Below, piece after piece: positions 47,561 through 59,221 of a DNA stretch of 64,000 bases (the first letter of the stretch is position 1; each line of letters starts with the position of its first letter). The translations under genes were made by a program, and so were the position numbers. Under the pieces are notes generated by a model. The model had not been told where the DNA came from. It saw only the letters and a list, made by a program, of their open reading frames with translations, and searched no databases. Source of the stretch: Phaseolus vulgaris (Eukaryota > Streptophyta > Magnoliopsida > Fabales > Fabaceae); the NCBI RefSeq assembly GCF_000499845.2, contig NC_023753.2, positions 5,230,791 to 5,294,790 on the forward strand, in the 5' to 3' direction.

Positions 47561-49609
47561 AATAAATAAATAAGGGTATTTTCTTACTCTATTTTTTTCT
47601 TATCTTTCCTATTTCCTATCTTTCTTTCTATCTCTACCTTTCTCTCTCTTTCTCTTTTAGAATTTTTCACCTTTATATGCTTCATTTCATCCAATATACA
47701 GGTAAATTATTATTTTTACTTATTTTAAATATTTTTAATAATGGAGAAGAATTTTTCTTTTCTTTCTTATCTCAAACATGAAGAAGAGATTTTTATCTCT
47801 TCTTACATAGATAAGGTTGCATTTAATTTTTTATAATTAATTTTTAACATTTTTAATAGTAGGTCTTATAATATTTAAAATAAAAGCAAATATTTAAATA
47901 GTTATAAAATAATATAATTTGACACATTGTATTCGAAAATATTACATTATAAATTTTAAAATGTTCCCCTTACATAAAGAAATTTCATCCTCAAAATTTT
48001 TATTGACTAAAATAGATGTGTTTTAATTGATGAAATTAAAATTTTATAATTGAATTAGGTTAAGAAAATTATTTGACTATATTTTAATTTAAGAAAAATC
48101 CAGTGAGGTATTCATTATAGGAATTTCCGTAAATTGATTAGTGATATATTAGTTATTTTAGAACTAATTTAACCACTGATGATTAATTAATGAATCTATG
48201 TGAAAAATCGGTCCATTTCAATTCTCTTAAAGTTTGTTTTAAATTACCTTTACAATTTCGATGTTCATTTTGTTTATCTTTCATTCACTAATAACATAAA
48301 ACATATATTTTTAAGTTTGAATCATCATAATGAATAAAATTGTAATTTTATGATCTTCGCCATTGATCACACCCCACCTTTAATTTCAACGGTCGCCATT
48401 GATCTTCGCCATTGATCACTACCGCAACTCGCAATATATTTTTAATCTTTTATTAATTTATAGTTTGATATTTTTAAATATAACTAAATATTTTTATTTA
48501 TTATTTCACCATGGAGTAAAAATATTGATCTTATTCTATAGTCAACTTTAATACCTTTGTCCATATGTTTCCTTATTTATTTACTTCAAGTAAATAATAA
48601 ATAATTAGTCTTTATATATATTTTTTAATTGTTATATTTGTACTGAAATCTTGTTATTGCAATTAAATTTACGATTAAGAAATAATAAAGAACTTTCTAA
48701 AAAAAATCATTTTTTTTAATTTATACAGGCCAACTTACATCCTCAAACCATAAATTCCGTATAGTTTTTAGTGCTTGCGGAATAAAATTCATTTTAAACC
48801 TATTAAGTGATGAATGAAAAACACATTGCGACGAGTTTGACTAAAATATAAATATACTAAGTATAACTATTAATAGTTATAATAGGCTTAGTTAAATTTT
48901 AAATAATTTACTAATTTAGATAATTTAATTAATTTGTTTTTAAAATAATTTATTTTATTACTTATTTAATATTTTTATTTTTGTTTAAGTACTCTTTTAT
49001 TTGATTTTTGTTATTGACGAAATATTATGACTATGGCTTCCATTTTTATATCTTTAACTCATTATTTTATTATTTTCTTTTCCAATGTCCTTTAATTTGT
49101 TGTTAATTTTTTTTTTCCTTTCTAAAATTAAGTTGACCGACGAACAGAAAGAAATTAAAAAAAAAATGAAAGAATAAGTTAATTTACAAATTCAAGATAA
49201 GAAAATGAAAATAAGAACTACCTCATATAGTTAATGACAAAATTAAAATGTTTTAAACAAAAAATATTTTAACTGCTTAATAAAATAATATTTTTAATAA
49301 AAAGTTAATTAAAAATACTTATGATCTATGATACCATGATATATAGCCATATAAATTATTTCTATATTTAATCCATTATTGATTCGGATTAGTAAGAAAA
49401 AGTGGACCGGCCCATTAGATTGCAAAAACTTTGAATGGGCTAGTAATTTCGTAGTTAAGCCTGTATAACTTAATGGCTTCGGCTATTTACAGTTTCTCAT
49501 TTTCTAAATACAGTCCTTTACAATTTTTATATGTAAAATTACTTAAATATTTTCTTTTTCTTTTTCTCAAGCATCCCTTCTCTCTCATATTCATTTTCGT
49601 TCTACTTTT

Positions 49610-49680
49610 TATATTTATAAGGTTGAGTTAAATTTATTGTTCATTTCATAATATGATATCACAGTCCTCTAAAATTTATC
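49610..49680 (+). mobile_element. Degraded TRIM/LTR 3' end with primer-site remnant
   Basis: ATAAGGTTGAGTTAAATTTA...TTCATTTCATAATATGATATCACAGTCC parallels the end of the 38-kb repeat (TTGAGTTAGGCTTAAAGTCC, CGTAATATGGTATCAGAGCC). The primer-site copy is mutated. Confidence 0.4.
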
Positions 49681-50395
49681 TTAACGACAGTTTCTTAGAC
49701 TTATCAAGTTATCCGCTATCAAATTATCTATAAATATATAATATTACGTACAAGTTGACATATTTTTAATATAAAAACAGTTGACATATTTTTAATGTAA
49801 AGACATTTCATAATATATAAATAACTATGAGTAAGATTTAATTAAATTTAAAGTTAACTTTTTATTATTTCTTTTCTCATAATCTATTTTCTCTCATTTT
49901 TCGGTAGGTATGTCTTGGATGTTGTTTTTGTTTTGGGGTTGGGGTTTTTGACGTCTGTCATGTCATGAAGATTGATTCATGCATGCATGGCTCAGGTTGG
50001 TGCATTAGGAATTATTCAAAACCACTTCATGTTAAGTCAAAGATATATATCTTGTAAAAAAATATCCCTATAAATAAAATTGCAAGAAACTGCTAGCACA
50101 AATGTTAAGTGAACCCATCGGGTTGAATTCGTTTAACTAAATCTAAACAAATGATATTAGCTAAGAAACAAAAAAAAAAAAAGTTTTTGTGGATCAATAG
50201 AGCAGATTAAAATACATGTCATTAGTGGTGAAAAAGCTATAATTGGAACCTAAACAAATCAGAAAAATGAATACAAAAGGAGACAAACTCTATCTTGGAA
50301 AGTTCGTTAGTAACGTGACACTGAGAAAGGAAAGGACTGAAAAAAATATATGTATATAGTTTCACACATATCATAGTCCATAGAAAACTGTTAAG

Positions 50396-50748
50396 TTACA
50401 ACCATGTACCATTATTTTCTTTAGTTCTGACATTTTCTCCAGTAACATCGACATTTCCTTTTGGCCCCTTCCAAGTTTTCAAGAGCATACTCCATAGATA
50501 GCATATAACAAAGTTAAAAGGAAGACTTTGGTTTCCAAAGAAAAAAGTTACATATGCATAGTAAATGGTCAACTCATCTTTCACATTTAAAAACAGACAT
50601 CCTCAAAAAAAGAATGGTTTGTAATGCTTATCCGACTGATTTAAGATTGTAATAATTAATAAACAAAACACACATGCATTGCTAACCTCGAAACTTGATT
50701 ATTTCTCTTTTGTCATCATCGTATCTACCGACAAAATCCATTTCTTCA
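50396..50748 (-). other. Possible unidentified gene fragment
   Basis: On the minus strand, TTTCTTTAG at 50749 precedes EEMDFVGRYDDDKREIIKFR, which ends in a CGAG|GTTAGC donor-like site at 50689/50688. Further on, a frame ending at 50396 reads LKTWKGPKGNVDVTGENV then RTKENNGTW and a stop. The composition is less AT-driven than nearby frames. I do not recognise the protein and no clean acceptor joins the two pieces, so this may be chance. Confidence 0.15.
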
Positions 50749-53486
50749 CTAAAGAAAAGCATTCCAATCAAAGTTAAGTAATAAAATGCCAAAAGTTAAG
50801 ACAGTTTGTATTTGTAGCCATGGGAGATTGTGTAATCTTCCATGAATGATGCATGTGATACAGTTTGCATGTGTTTACGATAGTGTCCTCATTGAAGATT
50901 GATTTGGCTTCAGAGTATCGTATAGTTGGAGAGCCTTGCTTCATCTATTACACCTATTATAATCTTGAATCACTTCTATTTCATAAACATTCAAGAAAAG
51001 TTACTGCACAATTCAATTATTCAAAAGTCAACTCATATATCTTCGTGACATTATTATTAACTTAAAACAATAAAATTTATAATTTATTTTTATTTATTCT
51101 TAAGATTCAGTCATTGCAATTATTATTCGAAGATGACGTTAATATTTTAATCTCTTCCATTGAGTTAATTAGGTCACTTTTCTGAAATATTATATCTTTT
51201 AAATTTAAAATTTCATCACGATTTTATTTTTAAAAGACACATATATAAATATATATATCTGAAACTATATTAGATATAATGAAACACTTTTAAAACTTAT
51301 CTTAGTGATAATATATTGACTCTTTAACATGTTTTTGAGTAAGTATAAGGGAAAAACAACTTCAAACATAAACAAAGCAAAAAGTCACAATGAAACACAA
51401 TAGTATTTACGTAAGATAAAACACCAAGGGATAAAAAGTCAAGAATAAAAAAACATTGACATTGTTTCTACCACGTTTCATAGAAAAAGAAGTCATCACA
51501 ATACGACAACGTAAAGATTAAAAAAAAGTATTAAGTTCTGATTTTTTATTTTTTTTTTAGAAAAGTATGTTTGTTGTGTGTGAAATCTTGGCAAACCGAA
51601 GGTGATCTATCTTGTAGAAAACTAGTGTCACGGACTTTGATAAATCAAAAATAATATTTTGAATTTATTAAACAAAAAAAAAGTGTTCATTTCAAAGTCC
51701 TTTTTAATAAATATAATTATTAGTATATTATGTTGTAAAATAATTTTTTAAAATGTCAAAATATGAGTTCCATAATAGAAGTAAATTGTAAGCTTGACTA
51801 GTAGGCGTAGTTATAAGTAGGTATTCCTTCTTTTACCAGCCATAATCTTTTAAGATTCATAACTCCTTATCAGCTACCAATAGGCATATACCAGTACACC
51901 TAAAAGTGTGACCTACGTTTGTGTTGTGACTTACGGAATATCAAAATTCAAAAAGTAAATCTTAGAACAACTTTATTCTAAAATCAATTACAGATCCACT
52001 TCAACTAACTAGATATATAATATAAAAGCTGAGAATTCTTCACTTAACAAATTGTTTTTCTATATTGATATTGATTTAGAAATAAACTATTAATATGGTA
52101 TCATACTCTCTCATAACAAATTTGTTAAATTTATCCTATTGTTTGTTATTCAATTATTATTTAACTATTTATAAATATTTAATTTTACTTAAAATATGTA
52201 TTGCATCAACATAAAAAAATTACAAGAATATCTTATTTCACGTTAATTAGAAATAAGATGATTTTTTTTTTCATTCACTCTTTTGTTAGTGTTAGGATAT
52301 GGGCTTGGGCCGATGGAATTAAACAAATGGATCATCTTCCGACCTTCAAACTAGCTTTATTGGCTTACGCTTTATGTTGGGGGGCATGTTAGGTCATGGG
52401 TCTGACCCCATAGTTGGTCATTTAAAAAAAAAAGACTAAAGGTGGACAGGTTACAATTCGATCTATATGTACCAGATTATGTCCTACATAAACGATCATC
52501 TAATAAACAACATCTAATACACAACATATGAAAGTACTCTTATATTCATTATATTTTGTATTCTTACGGACTTGAGCGTTGGAGTGATATCGCAGGAAGG
52601 AGCCCCTTATTTTCCAAAAGTTGAATCACTAGAACTTGAAAGTTAAATCACTAGAACTTGAAGGGAGACCATTAGGAGTTCACTCATATTCCGACCAACC
52701 TCAAAATAGTAAGAACAGTTTGCAATCTTGTCGTTTTGAATAGGTATAATCACGATATAATAAAAGCACAAATATTTGGAGTGTACGTAAAATGTTCTCA
52801 ATTTCCATCTTAAACACTGTTCGTAGAAATATTAAAATATACACTGTAGCTTAATACTTTGCTCGGCTTAAAAGTGAAGTAGATGAAAAAAAAGGTAAGA
52901 AATAGAATTGAAAATGTATTATTAAGATAAATAAATGTTACAAAAAAAATAAGAAGCAATTTCTCTATGTTAATCTAAATAAATACAACGTGTTGCTACA
53001 TGGTTTCTGATCAAAACTTTGTTTTGGTATTAAATCTGTATGGATAAAACATTATATAGAATAAAAACACGTTGTTATCTAGTCATTTTTATTTATTATT
53101 TTCCTATTTATAATTTTAAATATAATATGATAATTTAGGTTTACTGTTTTTGTTTTTTTGAACATAAAAATATAGGTGTGGACAGATACGTTACTATTAT
53201 ATATGTATAACAAGAAGAAGCTATAAGAACAAATTTTGCGCATCTATCCTCTTTGAGAATATACATACACGAAACTTCTTCGAGAAACGTACATTAAACA
53301 AGACAAAAGGAGTAGCAAAGTAGAATAACAAAATCAAACCTTCTTAGCAACTTGCCTTTGTCAACGCAATATAAGAAAAATTCCCAACGACTTCCAATGT
53401 ATTCCATTCTATATTTTATCTCAACTTTATATTTAAATTTAATTTATAAAGGCATATAATAGCTGGGGATGTTAAGTAAATTTCAC

Positions 53487-53735
53487 CCTATTAATTTTTT
53501 ATTTTTTTATAAAAACTTTAAGTTAATTATTACTATACAACTTGACATTTCAGCTAGTCTGAAATCTCAATAACAACCATTATTTGTTGAAAAAATTATT
53601 ATTAAAAAAATAAAAATAAATGAGGAGTAAAACTTCTATGTTAACAAAAATTACACATAGACAAAATATAATTATTCATAAATAATTCTAAGAACAGACT
53701 AGATGAAAATCTATTATATTAATGAAATATTTTTT
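53487..53735 (-). mobile_element. Degraded 5'-truncated LINE 3' end
   Basis: Plus-strand TTATTTTTTTATAAAAACTTT, ACTTGACATTTCAGCTAGTC, CTATGTTAACAAAAATTACA and AATTCTAAGAACAGACTAG parallel the element at 44990-45240 in the same orientation. The stem-loop core TTTCAG/CTGAAA is retained. More diverged than the other copies. Confidence 0.7.
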
Positions 53736-55039
53736 TATAAATAAATCTTAAATTAGACAACTTATTAGCGGACGCATTCCTTTCACGGAAGAGATATGAG
53801 TAATTCTAAATATGATTTTTCAACAAATAACTGAAATTTCAAATTTGATTTTATAAAACTAATTATACTTAAAATTTATTTTTTAATATAATATTAAAAT
53901 TATTTAAAGTTGTTCTTATCAATAATTTATTAATTTTATCAATTATTCATCATCATATCATCAATAAAATATATAATTTCGTATATAAGTTGACATGTAT
54001 AAACTTATAAAATTTATGTTATAAAATTAAATTAAATTTAAAGTTGAATAATAATTATTACACTTTATAAGTACCCATGTTACTCAATAAGAAAACATCA
54101 TGATTGCACGAAATTCACCTCTCCTAGGAGGTTGGAAAACAAACCAAATTAAAAGACACCCCACAACATGCTACACCATGCTTCACCCTTTATGATTTCA
54201 TCATTCTTTCACTTTTTTCCCCTTCTATTAAATTAAGTCTCACGACTAAACAAGACCCTTTTAATGACTTTGAAACTGGCTTAAGGTCCACTTGCCCTAT
54301 CGAAGGAGGGGTACTCCATCTTTGAAAGGGAATGAATATGTGACAGTGGATTAGGGTAGTGACATTCTCGAAACAGCTACACACATAAGGAACATCTTAA
54401 TTCAACATATCTTATCGCATAAATCTATTACTTTATTTAACCAGTTAATATGACAATAAATTGAATATTTTAATATGAATAATATATTATTTATTCTTAT
54501 TTTTTAAATCATAAATATCTTTATAATATTTTTTACTATCAAACATAATTTAATCATTATATGAATCATAATTTACAAAATTAATTTATGTGGTCATTAT
54601 CTTTGGTTTAATCTAAAATATAATTAAAACATACCAGTAACCGATGGTTACCAGACATTAATATTCCTATTTTGTTAATGTAAAGTATCGAAGAGAGCGC
54701 AAAGAACGAACACACCACATCAAGTAGCGTTATTTCTTGGTTGTCTTACCTTTCCGATTTCGCAGTGTCTCCAATAAATTTGCAATTATGTTTAATCATA
54801 ACTTAATATTTTTGTTTTTTATTAAATTTAAATATTAAGAAGAAACGCTTTTGAAAATGAAGATTAGGAATTCAACTCATTTATTATAAAATTTTATTAT
54901 GGTTATTAGTTTGATGATGATTAAGATAAAAAAATTATTTTTAAATTAAGTTTGTTTTTACTTATAAAATATAACTTTAGAAGGAAAATATAGAAAAAAA
55001 TTGTATAAAATATATAAAGAAAAAATAAGAAAAACAATA
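53736..55039. other. Intergenic DNA, no gene recognised
   Basis: A less AT-rich stretch around 54100-54400 holds a 64-codon minus-strand frame without recognisable motifs. Nothing else could be supported. Confidence 0.5.
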
Positions 55040-55125
55040 CGTTAGACGATTGTTGTTACTTGAAGTGTCAACCTAAATGTCAAGTTGCATAATGATAATT
55101 TTTATAAAAAAAAAAATAAAAAAAA
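55040..55125 (+). mobile_element. Short LINE 3' end with poly(A) tail
   Basis: GATTGTTGTTACTTGAAGTG then ATGTCAAGTTGCATAATGAT matches the last ~75 bases of the 41-kb LINE. It ends TTTTTATAAAAAAAAAAATAAA. The outer stem ACTTGA/TCAAGT is kept. No coding part remains. Confidence 0.7.
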
Positions 55126-58100
55126 ATAAAGAGTCAGGTCTTCTTTTTACATAAAACTGAAAAAGAAACTTAAAATATATTAAACATATTATCAATTACG
55201 TTGGGATTTTTTTCTACCTTTGGGATATTCAGTATGATTAAATAATTAATTATATCTCGAGTTATGAAATTTTTTTCAAATATTTTAAACGTAATAATGA
55301 ATAAAATAATAATAATATATAAAAATAAAATAATATTATATTATATTATAATAAAAATATTTTCCTCTTATTTTTTTTCTTTTATTTCAAACAACTTTCA
55401 TCTCCGTTTATTTATTTCCCCTCCTCTTTTTTCATTTTTTATTATATCAATTTACATCATTCAATTAAAACAAGACTTATATATTTGTTTTTCTATACGT
55501 AAAGTATAATTATTTCAATATTGTAATTTTAAATTAAATGTATAATTTTAAAATTATTAATATTTATATTTTAGTTATTTGATTAAATTATTTTCGTTAT
55601 TTTTAATTCAATATAAGCTAGTGATTATTTCAAATTAAGGTTAAAGTTTATTGAAAAGTTCAGGGACTACTTTTTTATTGCAGACTTCATCCAAGCTTCA
55701 AGTCAAAATTATCCATTGTTCTTTGATTTATTTGGAAGAATAGAAACAAAAAAGTGTGGAATGGTTTGAAAATGGTTCCTTCTTCATCATTTGATGTTGG
55801 TATCAAGTTTTTCTTTTAATGGAACTCGGCTAGACATCCAATGCAAAATAGTTATTTTCCTACTTATGAATCATTAGAGTAGATCATATTGCATTAGTAA
55901 AAAAAAAATATGACAACTTTATTTTATTAAGACATTAAAAAATGTAGGATGTTATTTTTATTTTTTTAGGAAAAACATGCAATTTTATATTACATAAATT
56001 ATTTTATTACCACATTAAATAATTTAAAAAGAGAATATGATGTTTTTTTAGTATTTTTTTTTATTTTAATTTGGAAAAGTTAGATTTCTAGACTTCTATT
56101 AATTTTTTTAAAAAAAAATTAACAACTATTTTCTTTTGAAAACATTGTTTTTTATTTTTATAAAAGAACATTAATCAAATACGTTTTTTTTTCATGTTAT
56201 TAGAAAATTAATGTATTTTTCTTAAATCAAACCTTTTGTAAAGATAAGAAACCTTGTAAAGATTTCAAACAACACCATGTGCCAATTTGTTTATTTAAAT
56301 CTTCTACACAAAATATCACAATTTTAAAATACTTCATTATAGAAGTTAATTATATTTTTGAAATAAAAGTTAATTTCAATTATATATTGTTTAGAACTGG
56401 AGATAATTATAAAAATTAAGTTTATGACCCACACTAAGTTTGATAACCTAATTTTTTACATTTTATTGGAAGATTTGAGTTTTGATTCACATACATTTTA
56501 AAAAAAGAGATAAGAAAAAGAAAGTTTATGAAAAAATTAAATATAATTTATAATTTTATCTTTTTAAAACTTTTCTGCTGAACTTTTACTAAATTAAAAC
56601 ATATTATATCCTTCACTTGAAATACCAAATACTTTTGTGACTTTCTTTGAGTTTTAATAAATAGAGTTAAATATCAAGGTTATCAAGGTTTTGTAATCAA
56701 ATCTTAGAATTTAAAGTAGATAAGAGTTAAAATAGTGGTAACTAATTCAATATACATCTATAAAAAAAATTTATTAATAATAAAAACTATTTTATATATT
56801 AATAAAATTTTCGTAGTCTTTAGTCAATAGATTAATTATAATTAATGATTTTTTTTAGTAATAATGATAAAGTAAGATTATCTAAATTCGAGATGAAATC
56901 AACATGTGTGATGAATTGTTTTTTAACAATAATTAAACTATATGACAGGGTATATTAAGTCATTAAGTAAAAATTATTCAATCACATGAGTTAAAATGTT
57001 ACTGAGAAGGTAAAAAATGTTTATACACCAAAATCATCAAGTAAGTGTATGAATTATCTTAATCTCAACTTTGATAATCTTTAATAGAGTATTTTAATAT
57101 TAATGTCCTTTCTCAAAGACATTATTTGATAATTACATGTCAATGTCATATAATGATATGTGATTAATGATTCTAATATTAAACCATAACAGCAATAAAA
57201 TATCAACTTCTCACAATCAATTCATTTAGATAAAATATAAAATTCTTCATAAAAAATAAAATAAATTTTATGTAATTTGTTTTTTTTTTTCTTCATTTAT
57301 TACTCTTGGCATCCTAGTGGTTAACCAACTTTTTTTTCTATGATTAAAACATACTATCCATAGTAAACATTGGTCATGAAAATTTGAAAGTAATGTTTTT
57401 AATGTATGATGATATAACAATTAATAATGTAAATTGAATTTTGTAACTGTTGTTTAATGTACATTTCTTTTTACTGCTTGTATGTTTATGTTTGTGAACT
57501 GTCTACTCTTCATTATTTAGAAAAGTTATCCATTATGTAAGGTTCAAAGAGTTTTTATTATACAATTATAATAATATATTTTTATAGTTATTTTTCATAG
57601 ATATTTCATTACAAATTTACTTTTATTGTGATAAAAACTGCAAGTATTTTAATTATAAAGTTATAACATTATAAAAACTAACAAAATAATATCTTTATGA
57701 TTTTTCCATCCGTACAATTTTTACAATTTCAATATAAATTTCCAAAATACTTTTTAATTTTAACAAATATTATAGTAATTACTTTTACTTTTTTTATTTT
57801 TTACCATGAAAACATGTCTACATCAACTCTCATTTTCACTACTAAAATATAATTTAATTAATACATGCATAAGTAAAATATATTAAATGTAATTTATCTG
57901 AAAATCTCAAAACTCTTAATTTTATATTTTATTTATAAAATTTTAAAATTCTAACTCAATTTACTTAGTCAATTCAACTTGTTCATGTCTAAGTTTATTT
58001 GAATTGGATTTAATACATATTCAACCTAATACAAATACTATTCTGTCTAAATTATAGATAAAGTACAATTAGATATAATTTATATGAATAGGGAAACTTT

Positions 58101-59167
58101 CTAATAAGAATTATATATATATATATATATATTTATATTGATTAGAATAAGTTATACAGTAGTAAAAATGACCGAGTTTTTGTTTTTAATAACGCACGTC
58201 ATTATCATATAATGCTGCCACTGGTTTCATGTGATAATTGGAATTTGATGCTTTTATCACTGCACACTAAACCACAAAAATCTACTCACCAAGCAATGAA
58301 AATAAAAAATAATACAAATATAATAACCAGTGTCAGAAATAAGAAAGAAACGTTTCAAGAAAAAAAAAAATGTTGATTTAAGTATAGTGAAAACCGGGTA
58401 CAACTTTCAGTGTACCAGATTCATTTTTACTAGTTTGTATAATAAGTAGTCAAGAAAAAAAAAACCTCATTATTAGCACAGTTTCAGTCAATGATATAAT
58501 CATAATGGAATATTACATTTTTATCTCAATGTACCTGTATACTACTCTTTAATCTTGTTCAATTAGAAAGAGTAAATAAAGTCCTAGAAAAATAGAACAC
58601 TAGAACTTTCAAATAAGTCAGAAAAAATATAATTTCAACTACTCAAATAGTATATAAATTGATATATACTAAAAGTATTTTATTCTATCAATTACACATA
58701 AGTTTAAGGAATTTATAATAATACATTAATATGTTAAATATAAGGGAAACTACACTATAAATTTATGACATATTTTACAGTTTTATTCTATTATTTAATT
58801 ACATATGATCATGAATAATAAATTTTATTGATTTGTTAACTTTATTTATTATTTACCTTAAAAAGTTACAGAATCAATAGTTTTGATTGATTTCTGAGGT
58901 AAAATTGGTTTAGACTATAAATAATCAGAAAAATATAAAATTTATTAGCATTAAACTGAAAATAAAAAATTTGACCAAATAATAATAGTGTTAGCACAGT
59001 AACTGTAGAAGGATGAATTAATAATAGGAGAAGGTGAGGGTGGTAGGGACGGGGAGAGAGAGACTTGGTTCTCCCGCCTATTGAATTCTTGAATCCCTGA
59101 AACAGTAAAGTAAGCAAACCCCTCTTTTTCACACACACACCACTCTCAGTCTCAGAGAGAGGATCGA
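55126..59167. other. Intergenic AT-rich DNA and promoter side of the CXC-domain gene
   Basis: No gene recognised between 55126 and about 59000. Composition becomes less AT-rich and pyrimidine-rich from about 59020, where the leader of the CXC gene must lie. A short CA run (59132-59143) precedes CTCTCAGTCTCAGAGAGAGG. No clear TATA box was identified. Confidence 0.5.
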
Positions 59168-59221
59168 ATGTTGTTGATTCTTCTTCTCTCCCTTTCTGCT
59201 GCAAATGGACACGCCGGATAG
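59168..59221 (+). CDS. Overlapping upstream ORF (17 codons) of the CXC-domain gene
   Basis: ATG at 59168 opens a frame of 17 mostly hydrophobic residues ([17 protein letters not shown]), stopping at TAG 59219-59221. It starts 37 bases before the main ATG (59205), in another frame, and ends 14 bases past that ATG. Ribosomes using it could not simply reinitiate at the main start. Whether the transcript begins upstream of 59168 is not shown by the sequence. A small secreted peptide is unlikely at this length. Confidence 0.4.
   Translation: MLLILLLSLSAANGHAG

Larger units (their letters stand above)
45728..53486. other. Intergenic AT-rich DNA with low-complexity blocks
   Basis: No host gene recognised. 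It contains an extreme A/T block (46900-47560), a degraded TRIM-like piece (49610-49680) and a possible unidentified gene fragment on the minus strand (50396-50748). A short less AT-rich stretch at 52290-52430 ends in an A-run, but no family was recognised. Confidence 0.55.

Noticed and set aside
52090..52110. ATATGGTATCATA resembling a primer-binding site
   Set aside because: Only a partial match and no LTR-like sequence precedes it.
52290..52430. Less AT-rich stretch ending in an A-run, possibly a SINE
   Set aside because: No polymerase III boxes could be recognised and no second copy was seen in the window.
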